A DNA stretch of 64,000 nucleotides from Codonopsis lanceolata (taxonomy: Eukaryota; Streptophyta; Magnoliopsida; Asterales; Campanulaceae), in contig CM028381.1 in assembly GCA_013146195.2 (NCBI GenBank), positions 62,192,744 through 62,256,743 on the forward strand. The letters run 5' to 3'. Under the pieces are notes generated by a model, which worked only from the letters and a program-made list of their open reading frames with translations, had not been told where the DNA came from and made no database searches. Below are positions 45,431-55,084 of this stretch, piece after piece (position 1 is the stretch's first letter; each line of letters opens with the position of its first letter). The position numbers were made by a program, and so were the translations under genes.

Positions 45431-45889
45431 AGGAATTTAGTCCCTAAATTCATACCCGAATCATCAAATAGGAAAGGATATTTTTCTCTCATATCGAGCT
45501 CGGTTTCCCAAGTAGCTTCCTCAATGTCATGGTTCTTCCATAAGACTTTCACTAACAGAATCCGCTTCGTTCTCAAGATTTGCTCCTTAGTATCAAGAAT
45601 CCTCACTGGTCTTTCATCATAAGAAAGATCGGGTTCGAATGAAATCTCATCATAAACAAGGACATGCGATTCATCTTTCAAGTACTTGCGTAGCATCGAG
45701 ACATGGAATACATCGTGAACATCCGATAACGAAGGTGGCAATGCTAACCGATACGCCAAGGATCCAATCCTTTCTAAGATCTCAAATGGCCCAATAAATC
45801 TAGGTGAAAGTTTGCCCTTCTTCCCAAATCGCTTAGTACCGCGCCGAGGCGATACTTTCAAGAATACATTTTCAGAGAAACAGGGGCGG
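45427..45889 (-). pseudogene. Element C integrase C-terminus with chromodomain-like tail
   Basis: Text begins ENVFLKVSPRRG and continues GKLSPRFIGPFEILERIG, LPPSLSDVHDVFHVSML, and the chromodomain-like LVKVLWKNHDIEEATWE. Such tails define chromoviruses and are thought to direct integration to heterochromatin. The upstream part of integrase is separated from it by the LINE at 45890-48197. The open part is 45861-45427. Confidence 0.88.
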
Positions 45890-46027
45890 CACCCTGCTAG
45901 ATTTTATTAAATAAGCGGGAAGAAATTACAAACTTGAGGGGGACAACCAGCCTTGCCCTTATAAATGGGAGGACAAAGGAGCCTGACCTCGAAAGGAGAT
46001 ACAATAGCATAAAGCAAAAAGCTAAGA

Positions 46028-46561
46028 CTAATTAATCCTAATGTATGGAGTGCCATGTTTATCTAAAACAATTAGACCGCGAACACGAGAAGGGAGCGAG
46101 GTAGAGGGCAAGAAAGTGATGGTAGAGCCATGATCCCACGCATGATTAGCCAGAGCATCCGCAACCGAGTTAGCTTCACGATACACATGGTTAAAATAGA
46201 GATGAAGAGAATTCTTAATCGATTTAATGGCACGAATCAGGTATAGACTCCTCCAAGGTGGTTGAGCTTTGCCTTCAATGCAATCCAAGAGGAATTTAGA
46301 ATCAGATTCAACTATGGCTCTTTCGTGATTATTAGATTGCAACCATAAGACTCCCTTATGCATAGCCATGCATTCTGCCTGGAAACTGGAGGCTTCCCCA
46401 AAGAAAGTGGAAAAGGCAAAAATTATATTGCCTTCAGAGTTCCGAACTATACCCCCTCCAGCACTAGGACCTGGGTTACCGCGACAAGCCCCATCCGAAT
46501 TTAACTTGACAGAACCTGCGGGAGGTTTCAACCAAGAAACAGTCCGAATCACCTTAGTCAA
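46028..46561 (-). CDS. LINE RNase H domain (end of ORF2)
   Basis: 177 codons. VKLNSDGACRGNPGPSAGGG carries the first Asp and FQAECMAMHKGV the Glu. VESDSKFLLDCI and VYREANSVADALANHA supply the other Asp residues. This plant-type RNase H (RVT_3-like) is typical of the 3' end of plant L1-type LINE ORF2. It is open and complete with a stop at 46028, but is cut from the rest of ORF2 by a frameshift near 46560. It would remove the RNA template after copying. Confidence 0.88.
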   Translation of the reverse strand: MTKVIRTVSWLKPPAGSVKLNSDGACRGNPGPSAGGGIVRNSEGNIIFAFSTFFGEASSFQAECMAMHKGVLWLQSNNHERAIVESDSKFLLDCIEGKAQPPWRSLYLIRAIKSIKNSLHLYFNHVYREANSVADALANHAWDHGSTITFLPSTSLPSRVRGLIVLDKHGTPYIRIN

Positions 46562-47142
46562 ACGAATACCCTACGAGAAGTAAAGATTGTGGAACCAGCT
46601 TGCTGGAAAATATAACCAGCCCCTTTAACAATAGACGAGAGAGATTGATGAATACGATTAATTATAACCTCAGGGGGAATTCGGCTGCCATCAAAAAAAT
46701 TAGAATTTCTAGCTTTCCAAATCTCCCAGAGAATGATCGAAGGAGTAAGGGAAAAGAGCATGGAATTTGGATTACGTAACCACCAAGCAAAGCAAGCTTG
46801 ATCGAGAGAGAGAGAAGAGCTTGAAATTCCACCCAGCCGGTTGAAGGCAGACCAAATGAATCGAGCAGATCTGAAAGTAGCCGAATCCATAAAAACATGC
46901 TGATAAGTTTCGATATTACCCGATTGGCAACATGAGCAGCGGGAAGCAAGATGAATGCCTTTACTAGATAGACTCTCGTCCAAAGGAAGCCTCCTCAACC
47001 AGAGACGCCACATGAATACACGAATCTGACGAGGAAGAGTTTTATGCCATATGAATTTAGAAGAGAGAATCAAAGGCTGATGTGTGCGAACAAGCTGCCA
47101 GGCCGCATTAAGAGAAAAATCCCCTTTTCCGAGCTGATACAA
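46558..47142 (-). pseudogene. LINE ORF2 zinc-binding region (zf-RVT)
   Basis: Text such as FSLNAAWQLVRTHQP, FIWHKTLPRQIRVFMWRLWL, RLPLDESLSSKGI and CSCCQSGNIETYQHVF is the reverse-transcriptase zinc-binding domain that follows RT in plant LINEs. The Cys/His set (C-X2-C with downstream H) is present. Frameshifts at both ends join it to the RNase H and to the upstream connector. Confidence 0.85.
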
Positions 47143-47160
47143 TAAGCTAAGTCAGGGTCT

Positions 47161-48197
47161 TCAGAGATGGATGCCGAGTTTATCGATAAGGGAGGAGATG
47201 GAAGGGCCCAGATCTTCACGCGCAGCCATAGAAATCTGAGAAGGAGACGCAAACAGCTCTTGAACAAACTGGTAAGAGCAATTGGTAACATTGATTCTAC
47301 CAGTTGGCAACCACTGATCGGATGTAATGGAACATAAACCTTTGCCAATTACCCAGCCAATTTGATCTTCGGCCAAATGTTTAACTGAGCACATACGCCA
47401 AGTATGAGAGCCCAGGCAGGTAGAGTTAATAGGATGGGAGTGAGGACAGTATTTACGCTTCATAAAGTTACACCACAGGCTGTTTGACGATCTAAACCGC
47501 CACCAAAGACGGATGGAAAAAGCAAGGATAATATCCTTAACAGCTCGAATACCGATACCTCCTTCATCCACCGGCTTACAACACTTGTCCCAAGAAACCC
47601 AATGAGCCTTGTTTTTACCATCAATTGAGCCCCAAAAAAAATTAGCAAGCATTCTGTTAATCTGATTAATCACCGAAATTGGAGGATCTAAAATCGCAAT
47701 TTGGTACATGATGATAGAATTCGTAATGAGTTGATAAGAGTAATTTTACCCGCGTGGTTAAGAAAGGCCCCCATCCAGAAGTAATTCAAGTTGTAACTTC
47801 GAGAAGAAGATCAAATAAATTCTTTTTACTTTCGCCTCATAAAGAGGACAGCCCAAATAGGTGACAGAAGGGACTTATGAGGAAAACCCACCGATCTACC
47901 AATAGACGTAATTCTAGAAGCCGATTTAATTTTTGAATTTTTGAGACCATAAAACAACTTTTGTTTCGGTTAATTAATTGCCCGTAAAGGTGTGCTCATA
48001 ATTATGAAGAAGCCGCTTGTGTTTAAGAAGAGAGTGCTTATTTCCATTGCAAAAGATAACAATGTCATCTGCGAAGGCCAAAGAAACAATAGGACACCTC
48101 AGAGAAGAAGAAGGCATATCTAGGGGTGTCTCCCTGAAGCTTGTTTAAATTTCTGCTAAGGACTTCCGCAGCAATAATAAAAAGGCTGGGAGATAAC
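47161..48197 (-). pseudogene. LINE ORF2 RT C-terminus and connector
   Basis: 48197-47990 holds the end of the RT palm (SPSLFIIAAEVLSRN, then FADDI in a shifted frame). 47709-47161 is open and reads INRMLANFFWGSIDGKNKAH, WDKCCKPVDEGGIGIRAVKD and AFSIRLWWRFRSS, the usual region between RT and zf-RVT. Several frame changes between 47710 and 48190 show the copy is dead. Confidence 0.83.
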
Positions 48198-48883
48198 TTG
48201 AAACTCTAAGTCACGTCTCCGGTTGTCTGCGTAGCTTTTCTGTCTACTCTGAGCTGTAAGCAATCTGTCTCTAATCGCCTTCACACTTCACACTCTCACC
48301 ACCATCTCGAACCCCATAGCTTAGCTTCACCAACTTCATCCCAAAGAAATCGGTGAACGACACTTACGCCCATACAAAGCTTCATATGGCGTCATTTCAA
48401 TACTTGGACTGTAATCGTTATTATAAGCAAATTCACTAATGGCAAATGAGAATCCCAACTACCTTTGAAATCCATGGCACAAGCACGTAGCAAATCCTCT
48501 AGTATTTGGATCAATCTCTCAGACTGACCATCAGTCTGTGGGTGAAAAGCTGTACTGAAATTTAACTTCGTCCCCAAAGCCTCTTGTAAAGCACGCCAAA
48601 ATCGAGAAGTAAACCTGGGATCTCTATCCGATACAATGCTCACCGGAACACCATGTAATCTCACGATATCCTGAACATACAATGCTGCCAACTGACTCAA
48701 ACTATAAGTCATCGCAATAGGAATAAAGTGTGATGATTTAGTCAATCTATCCACAACAACCCATACTGCATCAAAACCTCGACGAGTACGTGGCAATCCT
48801 GTCACGAAATCCATGGTGATATGCTCCCATTTCCACTCCGGTATCTCAAGTGGTTGCAATAAACCCAGTCTCTCGGTGTTCAA
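48198..48883 (-). pseudogene. Element C integrase core
   Basis: The open part 48883-48392 reads LLQPLEIPEWKWEHITMDFV, TGLPRT, VVVDRLTKSSHFIP, VSIVSDRDPRFTSRFW and FHPQTDGQSERLIQ, with the DDE residues present. A single TGA (48887-48889) separates it from the upstream RT/RNase H frame. A frameshift near 48440 follows; then EMTPYEALYGRKCRSP and QSRQKSYADNRRRDLEF are readable down to 48198, where the LINE begins. Confidence 0.88.
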
Positions 48884-48886
48884 ATT

Positions 48887-50224
48887 TCACCGTTGACATG
48901 TCAAGCATCTAGATACATACTCTGCAATCTCTCTCTTCATTCCATTCCACCAAAACTGTCTCTTCAAGTCCCTATACATTTTAGTACTCCCTGGATGTAT
49001 AGTGTATTTGGCCTTGTGAGCCTCATCAAGAACCATACGCTTAACCCCATCGGTGGCAGGAACGCAAACTCTACCTCGAAAAGTCAAAATCCCATCGGTG
49101 TTCATAGTAAACTCCGGTGTCTTACCATCACCCAAATCATCAATAATTTTCCTCAACTCCAGATCAGTAGCCTGAGCTTCCTTGATCAACCCAAACAAAG
49201 CAGGCGTAGCACGCACACTAGCAAAGATAACACTATGCTTTCTCATAACTGGACTCCATTCGCGGACATCCTCGAGCATCTTCCACTCTCTCATCATCAA
49301 GCAAGACATGTCCACTTTCCTACTCAAGGCATCAGCAACAACATTAGCCTTCCCTGGATGATACAAGATAGTATAGTCGTGATCCTTAAGCTTCTCCATC
49401 CATCGTCTCTGTCGCATGTTCAACTCCTTCTGCGAAAAGAGATACTTTAAACTCTTGTGATCAGTATATATCTCAAACTTAGCTCCATAAAGATAATGCT
49501 TCCACTTATGAAGTGCAAATATGATGGCGGCTAATTCGAGATCATGCGTCGGATAATTCTGCTCATGAGGTGATAGCTTCCTCGAAGCATAGGCAATGAC
49601 TTTCCCATTCTGCATAAGAACACAACCCAAGCCTTCTAGTGAAGCGTCGCTATAAATAACAAAGTTCTCCGAACCATTAGGCAATGCTAAGATAGGAGCT
49701 GTAGTCAACCTTCTCTTCAATTCCTGAAAACTAGCCTCACACTTATCACTCCATATAAAAGAAGAATTCTTCTGTGTCATTTTAGTCATCGGAGTAGCGA
49801 TCTTCGAAAACCCCTCGATAAACCTACGGTAATAACCTGCCAAGCCCAAGAAACTACGGACTTCGGTCACCGTACTAGGCGTCTTCCACTTAGTAATCGC
49901 CTCAACCTTGGATGGATCCACTGCAATACCATCACTAGACACCACGTGTCCTAGAAAAGCAACTTGTTCCAGCCAGAAAGCACACTTACTGAACTTCGCG
50001 TAAAGCTTCTTCTCACGCAAGATCGAAAGAACCTCTCTCAAGTGAATCTCATGCTCCTCTCGTGACTTCGAGTACACGAGGATATCATCAATAAACACAA
50101 CCACAAAGCAATCAAGATATTCATGAAACACCCTATTCATTAAATCCATAAAGACTGCAGGTGCATTTGTCAAACCAAAAGGCATAACCACAAATTCATA
50201 ATGGCCAACTAACATAATGGCCAT
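48887..50224 (-). CDS. Element C reverse transcriptase (palm)-RNase H-integrase zinc finger (partial pol)
   Basis: 445 codons are open. GHYEFVVMPFGLTNAPAVFM and FVVVFIDDILVYSKS give the RT palm, and AFLGHVVSSDGI and FLGLAGYYRRFIEGF follow. RNase H is FVIYSDASLEGLGCVLMQNG, HDLELAAIIFALHKWKHYL and YTDHKSLKYLF, then ANVVADALSRK. It ends in HPGSTKMYRDLKRQFWW and CLTCQR of the integrase zinc finger. The RT fingers are lost upstream by multiple frameshifts (50225-50500), so no active polymerase can be made. Confidence 0.9.
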   Translation of the reverse strand: MAIMLVGHYEFVVMPFGLTNAPAVFMDLMNRVFHEYLDCFVVVFIDDILVYSKSREEHEIHLREVLSILREKKLYAKFSKCAFWLEQVAFLGHVVSSDGIAVDPSKVEAITKWKTPSTVTEVRSFLGLAGYYRRFIEGFSKIATPMTKMTQKNSSFIWSDKCEASFQELKRRLTTAPILALPNGSENFVIYSDASLEGLGCVLMQNGKVIAYASRKLSPHEQNYPTHDLELAAIIFALHKWKHYLYGAKFEIYTDHKSLKYLFSQKELNMRQRRWMEKLKDHDYTILYHPGKANVVADALSRKVDMSCLMMREWKMLEDVREWSPVMRKHSVIFASVRATPALFGLIKEAQATDLELRKIIDDLGDGKTPEFTMNTDGILTFRGRVCVPATDGVKRMVLDEAHKAKYTIHPGSTKMYRDLKRQFWWNGMKREIAEYVSRCLTCQR

Positions 50225-50499
50225 AACGCGTGTACGAAAGGCGTTAGGAACATCCTCCTCTCGAACATCTCCTCTCGAACTCTCAACCGATAATAGCCAC
50301 TCCTCAAGTCAAACTTGGAATAAACAAGCGAGCCTCGAAGTTGATCAAAGATCATCAATGTGTGGCAAGGGATACCGATTCTTGATAGTAACTAGTTGTC
50401 GAAATCTGGTTCAAAAGTCGTAATCTATGCTAAACTACATCCTTCTTTCTCACGAATAACACCTGCACCCACGGTGACACACTCGGTTTAATGAACTCT
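50225..50499 (-). pseudogene. Element C RT fingers, scrambled by indels
   Basis: Readable only in scraps: LLDREFIKPSVSPW, VLFVRKKD, YYQESVSLATH (from RYPLPRID-type text) and FERRCSRGG. Small indels lie every few tens of bases, including a partial duplication of CCTCTCGAACATCTCCTCTC near 50252-50271. Confidence 0.75.
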
Positions 50500-51576
50500 C
50501 TATCTAGAAGTTCTTGCAAGCTGCTCTTTCAATTCTCTCAACTCCGGAGCCATTCTGTAAGGCGCTCTAGATATAGGCGAAGTTCCTGGCAAAAGCTCAA
50601 TGCAAAACTCTAACTCTCGGTCGGGAGGCAAAGCATAATCGGTAGAAAAGACATCTGGAAATTCACTAACTACCGGAACATCTTCTAATTTAGCAGTCGA
50701 GACACTAGTATCAAGCACGCAAGCTAAATACCCCGTACAACCCCGAGATAAGAGTTGTCTAGCACGTAAAGCAGAAATAACATGAATACCTTTCATAGCA
50801 TGATCACCCATAAACACGAACTCCGGACTACCAGGCATGGCAAAAGTGACTCTCTTACGACGGCAATCTACTAAAACATGATTCGCACAAAGCCAATCCA
50901 TACCAAGAATCACATCAAAGTCTCGAATAGGCAATACTACCAAATCAGCATGCAAGACTCGATCATTAACAAGCACGTCACAATCTCTATAAACCTCGAC
51001 GGCCAATAAGCATTCACCCAACGGTGTAGACACCTCAAGCACGTAAGGCAACTGAGTAGGCAATACACATAAATGCTCTATGAAATGCGATGCGACATAA
51101 GAATGAGTAGAACCGGGATCAATAAGAACTCGAGCTCTATGACCGAAGACAGAGAGAATACCTCCGATCACATGTGTAGACTCGGGAACACCTTGCTGAT
51201 CAAGTGCAAAAACACGAGCCTGCGCCTTAGGACGCCCATCATTATCTCTTTTGGATCCAGATTGCGGAACAGAACCTACGGACTGAGTCGTTCTCGACTT
51301 AGGACAATCTCTGAGCTGATGACTAGGATCTCCACAAAGAAGACAAGAGCCAAGCCTAGATCTGCACTGCTCGCTAGAATGCCCAATCTTATGGCAATAA
51401 GAACAAGTCAAAGGTCCACTACCCTGAGTCGGCTGCTCCTGAGGAGTAAAAGCACTACTACCACGACTCTCAAAAAGCGTCCACCGCCGTCTATTCTGAT
51501 TATTAAAATGACGATTGCCCTGATGGCCGGATCGATTCCCTAAAGATTGACCCCTCCCTGAATGCTGTGAGGTCAC
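50500..51576 (-). CDS. Element C gag zinc knuckles and protease (partial)
   Basis: 358 codons. Two CX2CX4HX4C knuckles, CSYCHKIGHSSEQC and CLLCGDPSHQLRDC, bind RNA. The aspartic protease follows with VLIDPGSTHSYVASHF and FDVILGMDWL. The frame ends with PVVSEFPDVF and ELEFCIELLPGTSPISRAPY, the lead-in to RT, before frameshifting. Upstream, 51577-51744 is frameshifted gag. Confidence 0.9.
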   Translation of the reverse strand: MTSQHSGRGQSLGNRSGHQGNRHFNNQNRRRWTLFESRGSSAFTPQEQPTQGSGPLTCSYCHKIGHSSEQCRSRLGSCLLCGDPSHQLRDCPKSRTTQSVGSVPQSGSKRDNDGRPKAQARVFALDQQGVPESTHVIGGILSVFGHRARVLIDPGSTHSYVASHFIEHLCVLPTQLPYVLEVSTPLGECLLAVEVYRDCDVLVNDRVLHADLVVLPIRDFDVILGMDWLCANHVLVDCRRKRVTFAMPGSPEFVFMGDHAMKGIHVISALRARQLLSRGCTGYLACVLDTSVSTAKLEDVPVVSEFPDVFSTDYALPPDRELEFCIELLPGTSPISRAPYRMAPELRELKEQLARTSR

Positions 51577-52425
51577 CTGCGAAGACTGCTGCTGAGAAGA
51601 CTTCTGTCTGTGCTCCTCAATGTCTCGCTTTATCTCAAAAGCACGATCTATCGGCTCTGTAATCCTCCAACTCGCGAAGAGATAACAACTGTCTCCTAAA
51701 CTCAGTCTTCAACCCTTTCACAAACTTATGAGTCCCTGTGTCTCTCATCCGCACCGATGTGCACAATAACGGGATAATTCAGTGAACTTAGCAGAGTACT
51801 GAGCTACAGACATGGTTCCCTGCTCCAGATCTTGGAACTCTTTCTCTCGTCGTCGTCTAACCACAACAGGCACGTAAGAAGCCCTAAACTCCATCTCAAA
51901 GTTAGGCCATACTTGAGCCACTCGATTCAACTCCCAACTAGCCTATAAAACCTCCCACCAATGATTGGCAGCTCCTCTCAACTTATACACAGCTAACACG
52001 ACCTTCTCCTCATCCGTACAGTCCAGAACTGCAAAGATCTTCTTCACGTCCTCTAGCCATAACTCGGCCATACTAGCATCCGATTCTCCTTCAAATGATG
52101 GAGGCTTCATTTTCAAGAACCTCTCCAAGATAGTATTATTTCGCAACCTTGCTTCAGGTATAACATCATTCCTTGGTGGCGATACTCTCGCATTCGGTTC
52201 TGGCGGTGGCGGTACATTCTGACCTTGACCTATCTGAGCCATCTCAGTCATAAATTCTGTCATGCGGCGATACAAATCTGCCATCTGAGCATTCATGCCC
52301 ACTGGATTCGGTGGTGGAGGTGGCAACTCCGCCACAGGTTCATCAGGAACTCTCCTGGGTCTGCCTCTACCTCGGCCTACACGATCTGCTCTAGGATTCA
52401 CCATCAAGCACCTATAAGAATTCAC
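51577..52425 (-). pseudogene. Element C gag N-terminal part with a premature stop
   Basis: It starts near 52425 (possibly at MVNPRADRVGRGRGRPRR, a few codons inside). It carries a Pro-rich segment, then the gag domain (FLKMKPPSFEGESDASMAEL, KIFAVLDCTDEEKVVLAVYK, AANHWWEVL). A TAG at 51943-51945 interrupts it, after which the same frame goes on: VWPNFEMEFRASYVP, VVRRRREKEFQDLEQGTMSV, FTELSRYCAH. The frame is lost at about 51745. Confidence 0.87.
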
Positions 52426-52523
52426 TCGACGTTAGAATATCACACAAGGAATAACCCACTTAGGCCATGGAACCTATCTTGACCAATAGCTAACGACAGC
52501 TAACCAATAACAAAAGCTAACGA

Positions 52524-52537
52524 GAGCTCTGATACCA
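52524..52537 (-). promoter_or_regulatory. Element C primer-binding site (initiator tRNA-Met type)
   Basis: On the element strand TGGTATCAGAGCTC begins two bases after the end of the 5' LTR. It matches the complement of the initiator tRNA-Met 3' end for about 12 bases. Confidence 0.88.
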
Positions 52538-52539
52538 AC

Positions 52540-55084
52540 TGTGGCGACCCCGACCCCGAACCCGAGATGGAACCGCGGACCAGAGCGCCAAACAAGACAA
52601 TACGGGACAAGAAAGAAACGAACATGCAAGGACTCAAAATATTTTAAAACTGACGTGACGCAACATTTCAGTCGCAAGAGAACTCGACACAAAAGGTCGG
52701 TATTTTCAAAATCATTTCACCTGATAAAACATTTAAGCAATAATCCAAGTCTTCGGCGACACTACAGCCGGAACCCAAGCTAAGCAGTAAATAAGACAAG
52801 GAAATAAATAAGAGCTAATAGGATGCTCAGCGGAAGTCTATACGTAGTGAACTCTAACAAGATATACAAGGCACGGCTAACACATTTGCCAGCATCAAGA
52901 GAAGATAATTACTACAAGAGTTAATGCTACAAGTAGCTAACAAGATACACGAGTACAAAATCTATACAATCCCAAGCATAGTCTAGATGACTAGCTTATA
53001 CCCATCGTCCTTGCAAAATACAAAAGAAGAGAAGAGGACTTCTAAGACCACCTCTTCGACTGCAAAAGCCTGATCAAGAGAGAACTAAGTATACGAGCAC
53101 TGCGATCCTCAACGGGGAGGTCCTGTCCTGCTAGGATCTAAAAAAAGTACAGGGGAACGGGTAAGTCATAAAGACTCGTAAGCTATCAATCATGCATGAC
53201 ATGGCAATATGCAACACGTAAGGCAAGACATTATTACAAGCATGTAGATCAAGTATATGAGTTGCACATTATTGCACATAGTCACATAATATGAGGATAT
53301 AAAGCTGGGCCGCTTCATAGACCTGCAAAACAGACACCTTCATGACGTGCATGAATCGATGTGTGTGATAATACATCGATCTTCCGAGGATATTCTCGGG
53401 ATAAACATGAAGTCAATCTCAATGGTCGCGTATTGGTTGGCCGAGAGAGCTCTTCCCCACTGTGGCCAGCAGTGGAGGGTGTGTGACATGATCAAGTACG
53501 CCAGCTGGACTCATGCAATGCCAAGTAGTATTTACCCAACAATCAATCAGTATGGAATGAGTCCGACAAGAGCGTCCTCGTTCAAGATTAGTATATAATC
53601 TCATCAATAAACAATCAAGATTGAGCTCGACAAGAGCGAACTCAATATATCAAGTATGCATTTATTATGTCATAAAGATACAAGCATGATAGTCAATCCA
53701 TTTCAAGAGTCTAGAATTAGTTTTCTAGTGTAACGTATGTAATAACGTCGTAGGGATCGATCATTGAGCCGGTATTGTTCAATAGCTCACTATTGTCGAC
53801 TCCGTTGAGTCATTTCTATAAATCCAAGCTTGTAGAGTTAAAATACTATTTGCATTTCGAACTCTTTTCTAAGTTATCGCATCGATTAATCTAAGTCATT
53901 AATCCAATTTATAACCATAGCTAACAATAAACTCAAGTTCCTAAATTATGGAACCCTAGATCACGTTTTCCCCAAATAATGGTCGAAAGTCTATGACCCA
54001 AGAATAATAATCATTCCTAATATAGAGTAGAACACTTTTACTTCTAGGCTTAGTGTCCAAATCACGACATTTGCATTCATAGTTTATACTTCCAGATTTT
54101 CATACTCTTAAACATACTCCAATATCATGGTAGAAATCAAGGAGAGCAACGATTTAGACATGAGAGAAGGGAAGAAAGAAGAGGTAGCATGTTATCTCTA
54201 ACATGGACCTAAGGGAAATTGATAGCTTACCTCAAGCCAAGCAAAAGGAAGCTTGATCGGTGACAATCGCTCAGACGGCAGCGACGCAACGGCGGTCTCA
54301 GAATCGCAAGCGGGTCTTGAATCTCTTGGAAGCCAACCCCTCACGCACTAATCTCACCAATACTCTCACGCACAAGCTCGCCCTAGACCGGAGAAGACGA
54401 GGCGTAGAAATGAGTCGTGAAATGAAGTCTAAAGCTGATGTAGTGTAGATCAGCCCAATTATGTGTTAATGGAATCCACATGTCACAAGATGATTGATAG
54501 AAAGATGTTTAGCAATCTTAATTAGGCTTAGATTAGGCTAATTAGACTCTAATACAAGTGGTTTAAGTCACTAATGGTGAGGTTTAGTAAGGGTAAGTTC
54601 GTAATCAGCCAAAGTTGCAGAAAAATCACGTTTTGCTGGAAATCTTCACTGTTCGGTTGTGGAGGCCGAACATCCTTCATAATGTTCGGTTATGGTGGCC
54701 GAACAATGCCCAAAATGTTCGGTTGGCAGGGTAGAACAATTCCTCAGGCCATACTTTAGGTCAAACAGGTCCAGATTTGCACGTATAACGCGTATAAGGC
54801 ATATACAACTCAAAGAAGCATTAGAATGAGTATCAAGGGTCCTAAAAACAATGATAAAAGTCTCTCAAGGTCTTGGCTAAGTCCAAAAGATCAAAGCCCG
54901 AGCAAGAACAAGTCAATCTAGAGCATGCAAGGCAATAGTCGTTTGATACGACAATTACGGTTCGATCAAGGAATGCAATCAAGTCAATCATGTTAGGGAT
55001 ACTACTAGCATGTTAAAAACATATTCTAATCATGTTAAACATGTATGGAAGACAAGTAATACAAGTAGGTTTTGGGTTCTCACA
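52540..55084 (-). repeat. Element C 5' LTR (right copy), 2545 bp
   Basis: This is the promoter LTR of the element, running leftward. It is near-identical to 42855-45415. Short reading frames present in both copies are products of the repeat, not genes. Confidence 0.93.

Larger units (their letters stand above)
45890..48197 (-). mobile_element. 5'-truncated LINE inserted in the element C integrase
   Basis: Gypsy text stops after RRDLEFQ near 48198 and resumes with ENVFLKVSP near 45889. Between them a minus-strand LINE reads from inside its RT (SPSLFIIAAEVLSRNLN near 48180; FADDIVIFCNG near 48070) to its 3' tail. The tail holds GGGTGCCGCCCC-type sequence close to 45890, as many plant LINEs do, but no clear poly(A) run. 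No target duplication is certain. 5' truncation is the usual outcome of target-primed reverse transcription. Confidence 0.82.
42855..55084 (-). mobile_element. Element C: Ty3/gypsy, Del/Tekay-type chromovirus, full length, recent
   Basis: The direct LTRs, 42855-45415 and 52540-55084, start TGTGGCGACC and end GTTCTCACA. They are flanked by an exact CGTTT duplication (42850-42854, 55085-55089). A primer-binding site and polypurine tract are in the right places. Minus-strand gag, protease, RT, RNase H, integrase and a chromodomain-like tail follow in order. A hand comparison finds about 18 substitutions and a few small indels over 2.5 kb of LTR (about 0.7%), so the insertion is young. Pol is nevertheless disabled by stops, frameshifts and a LINE inserted in the integrase. 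Confidence 0.93.
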
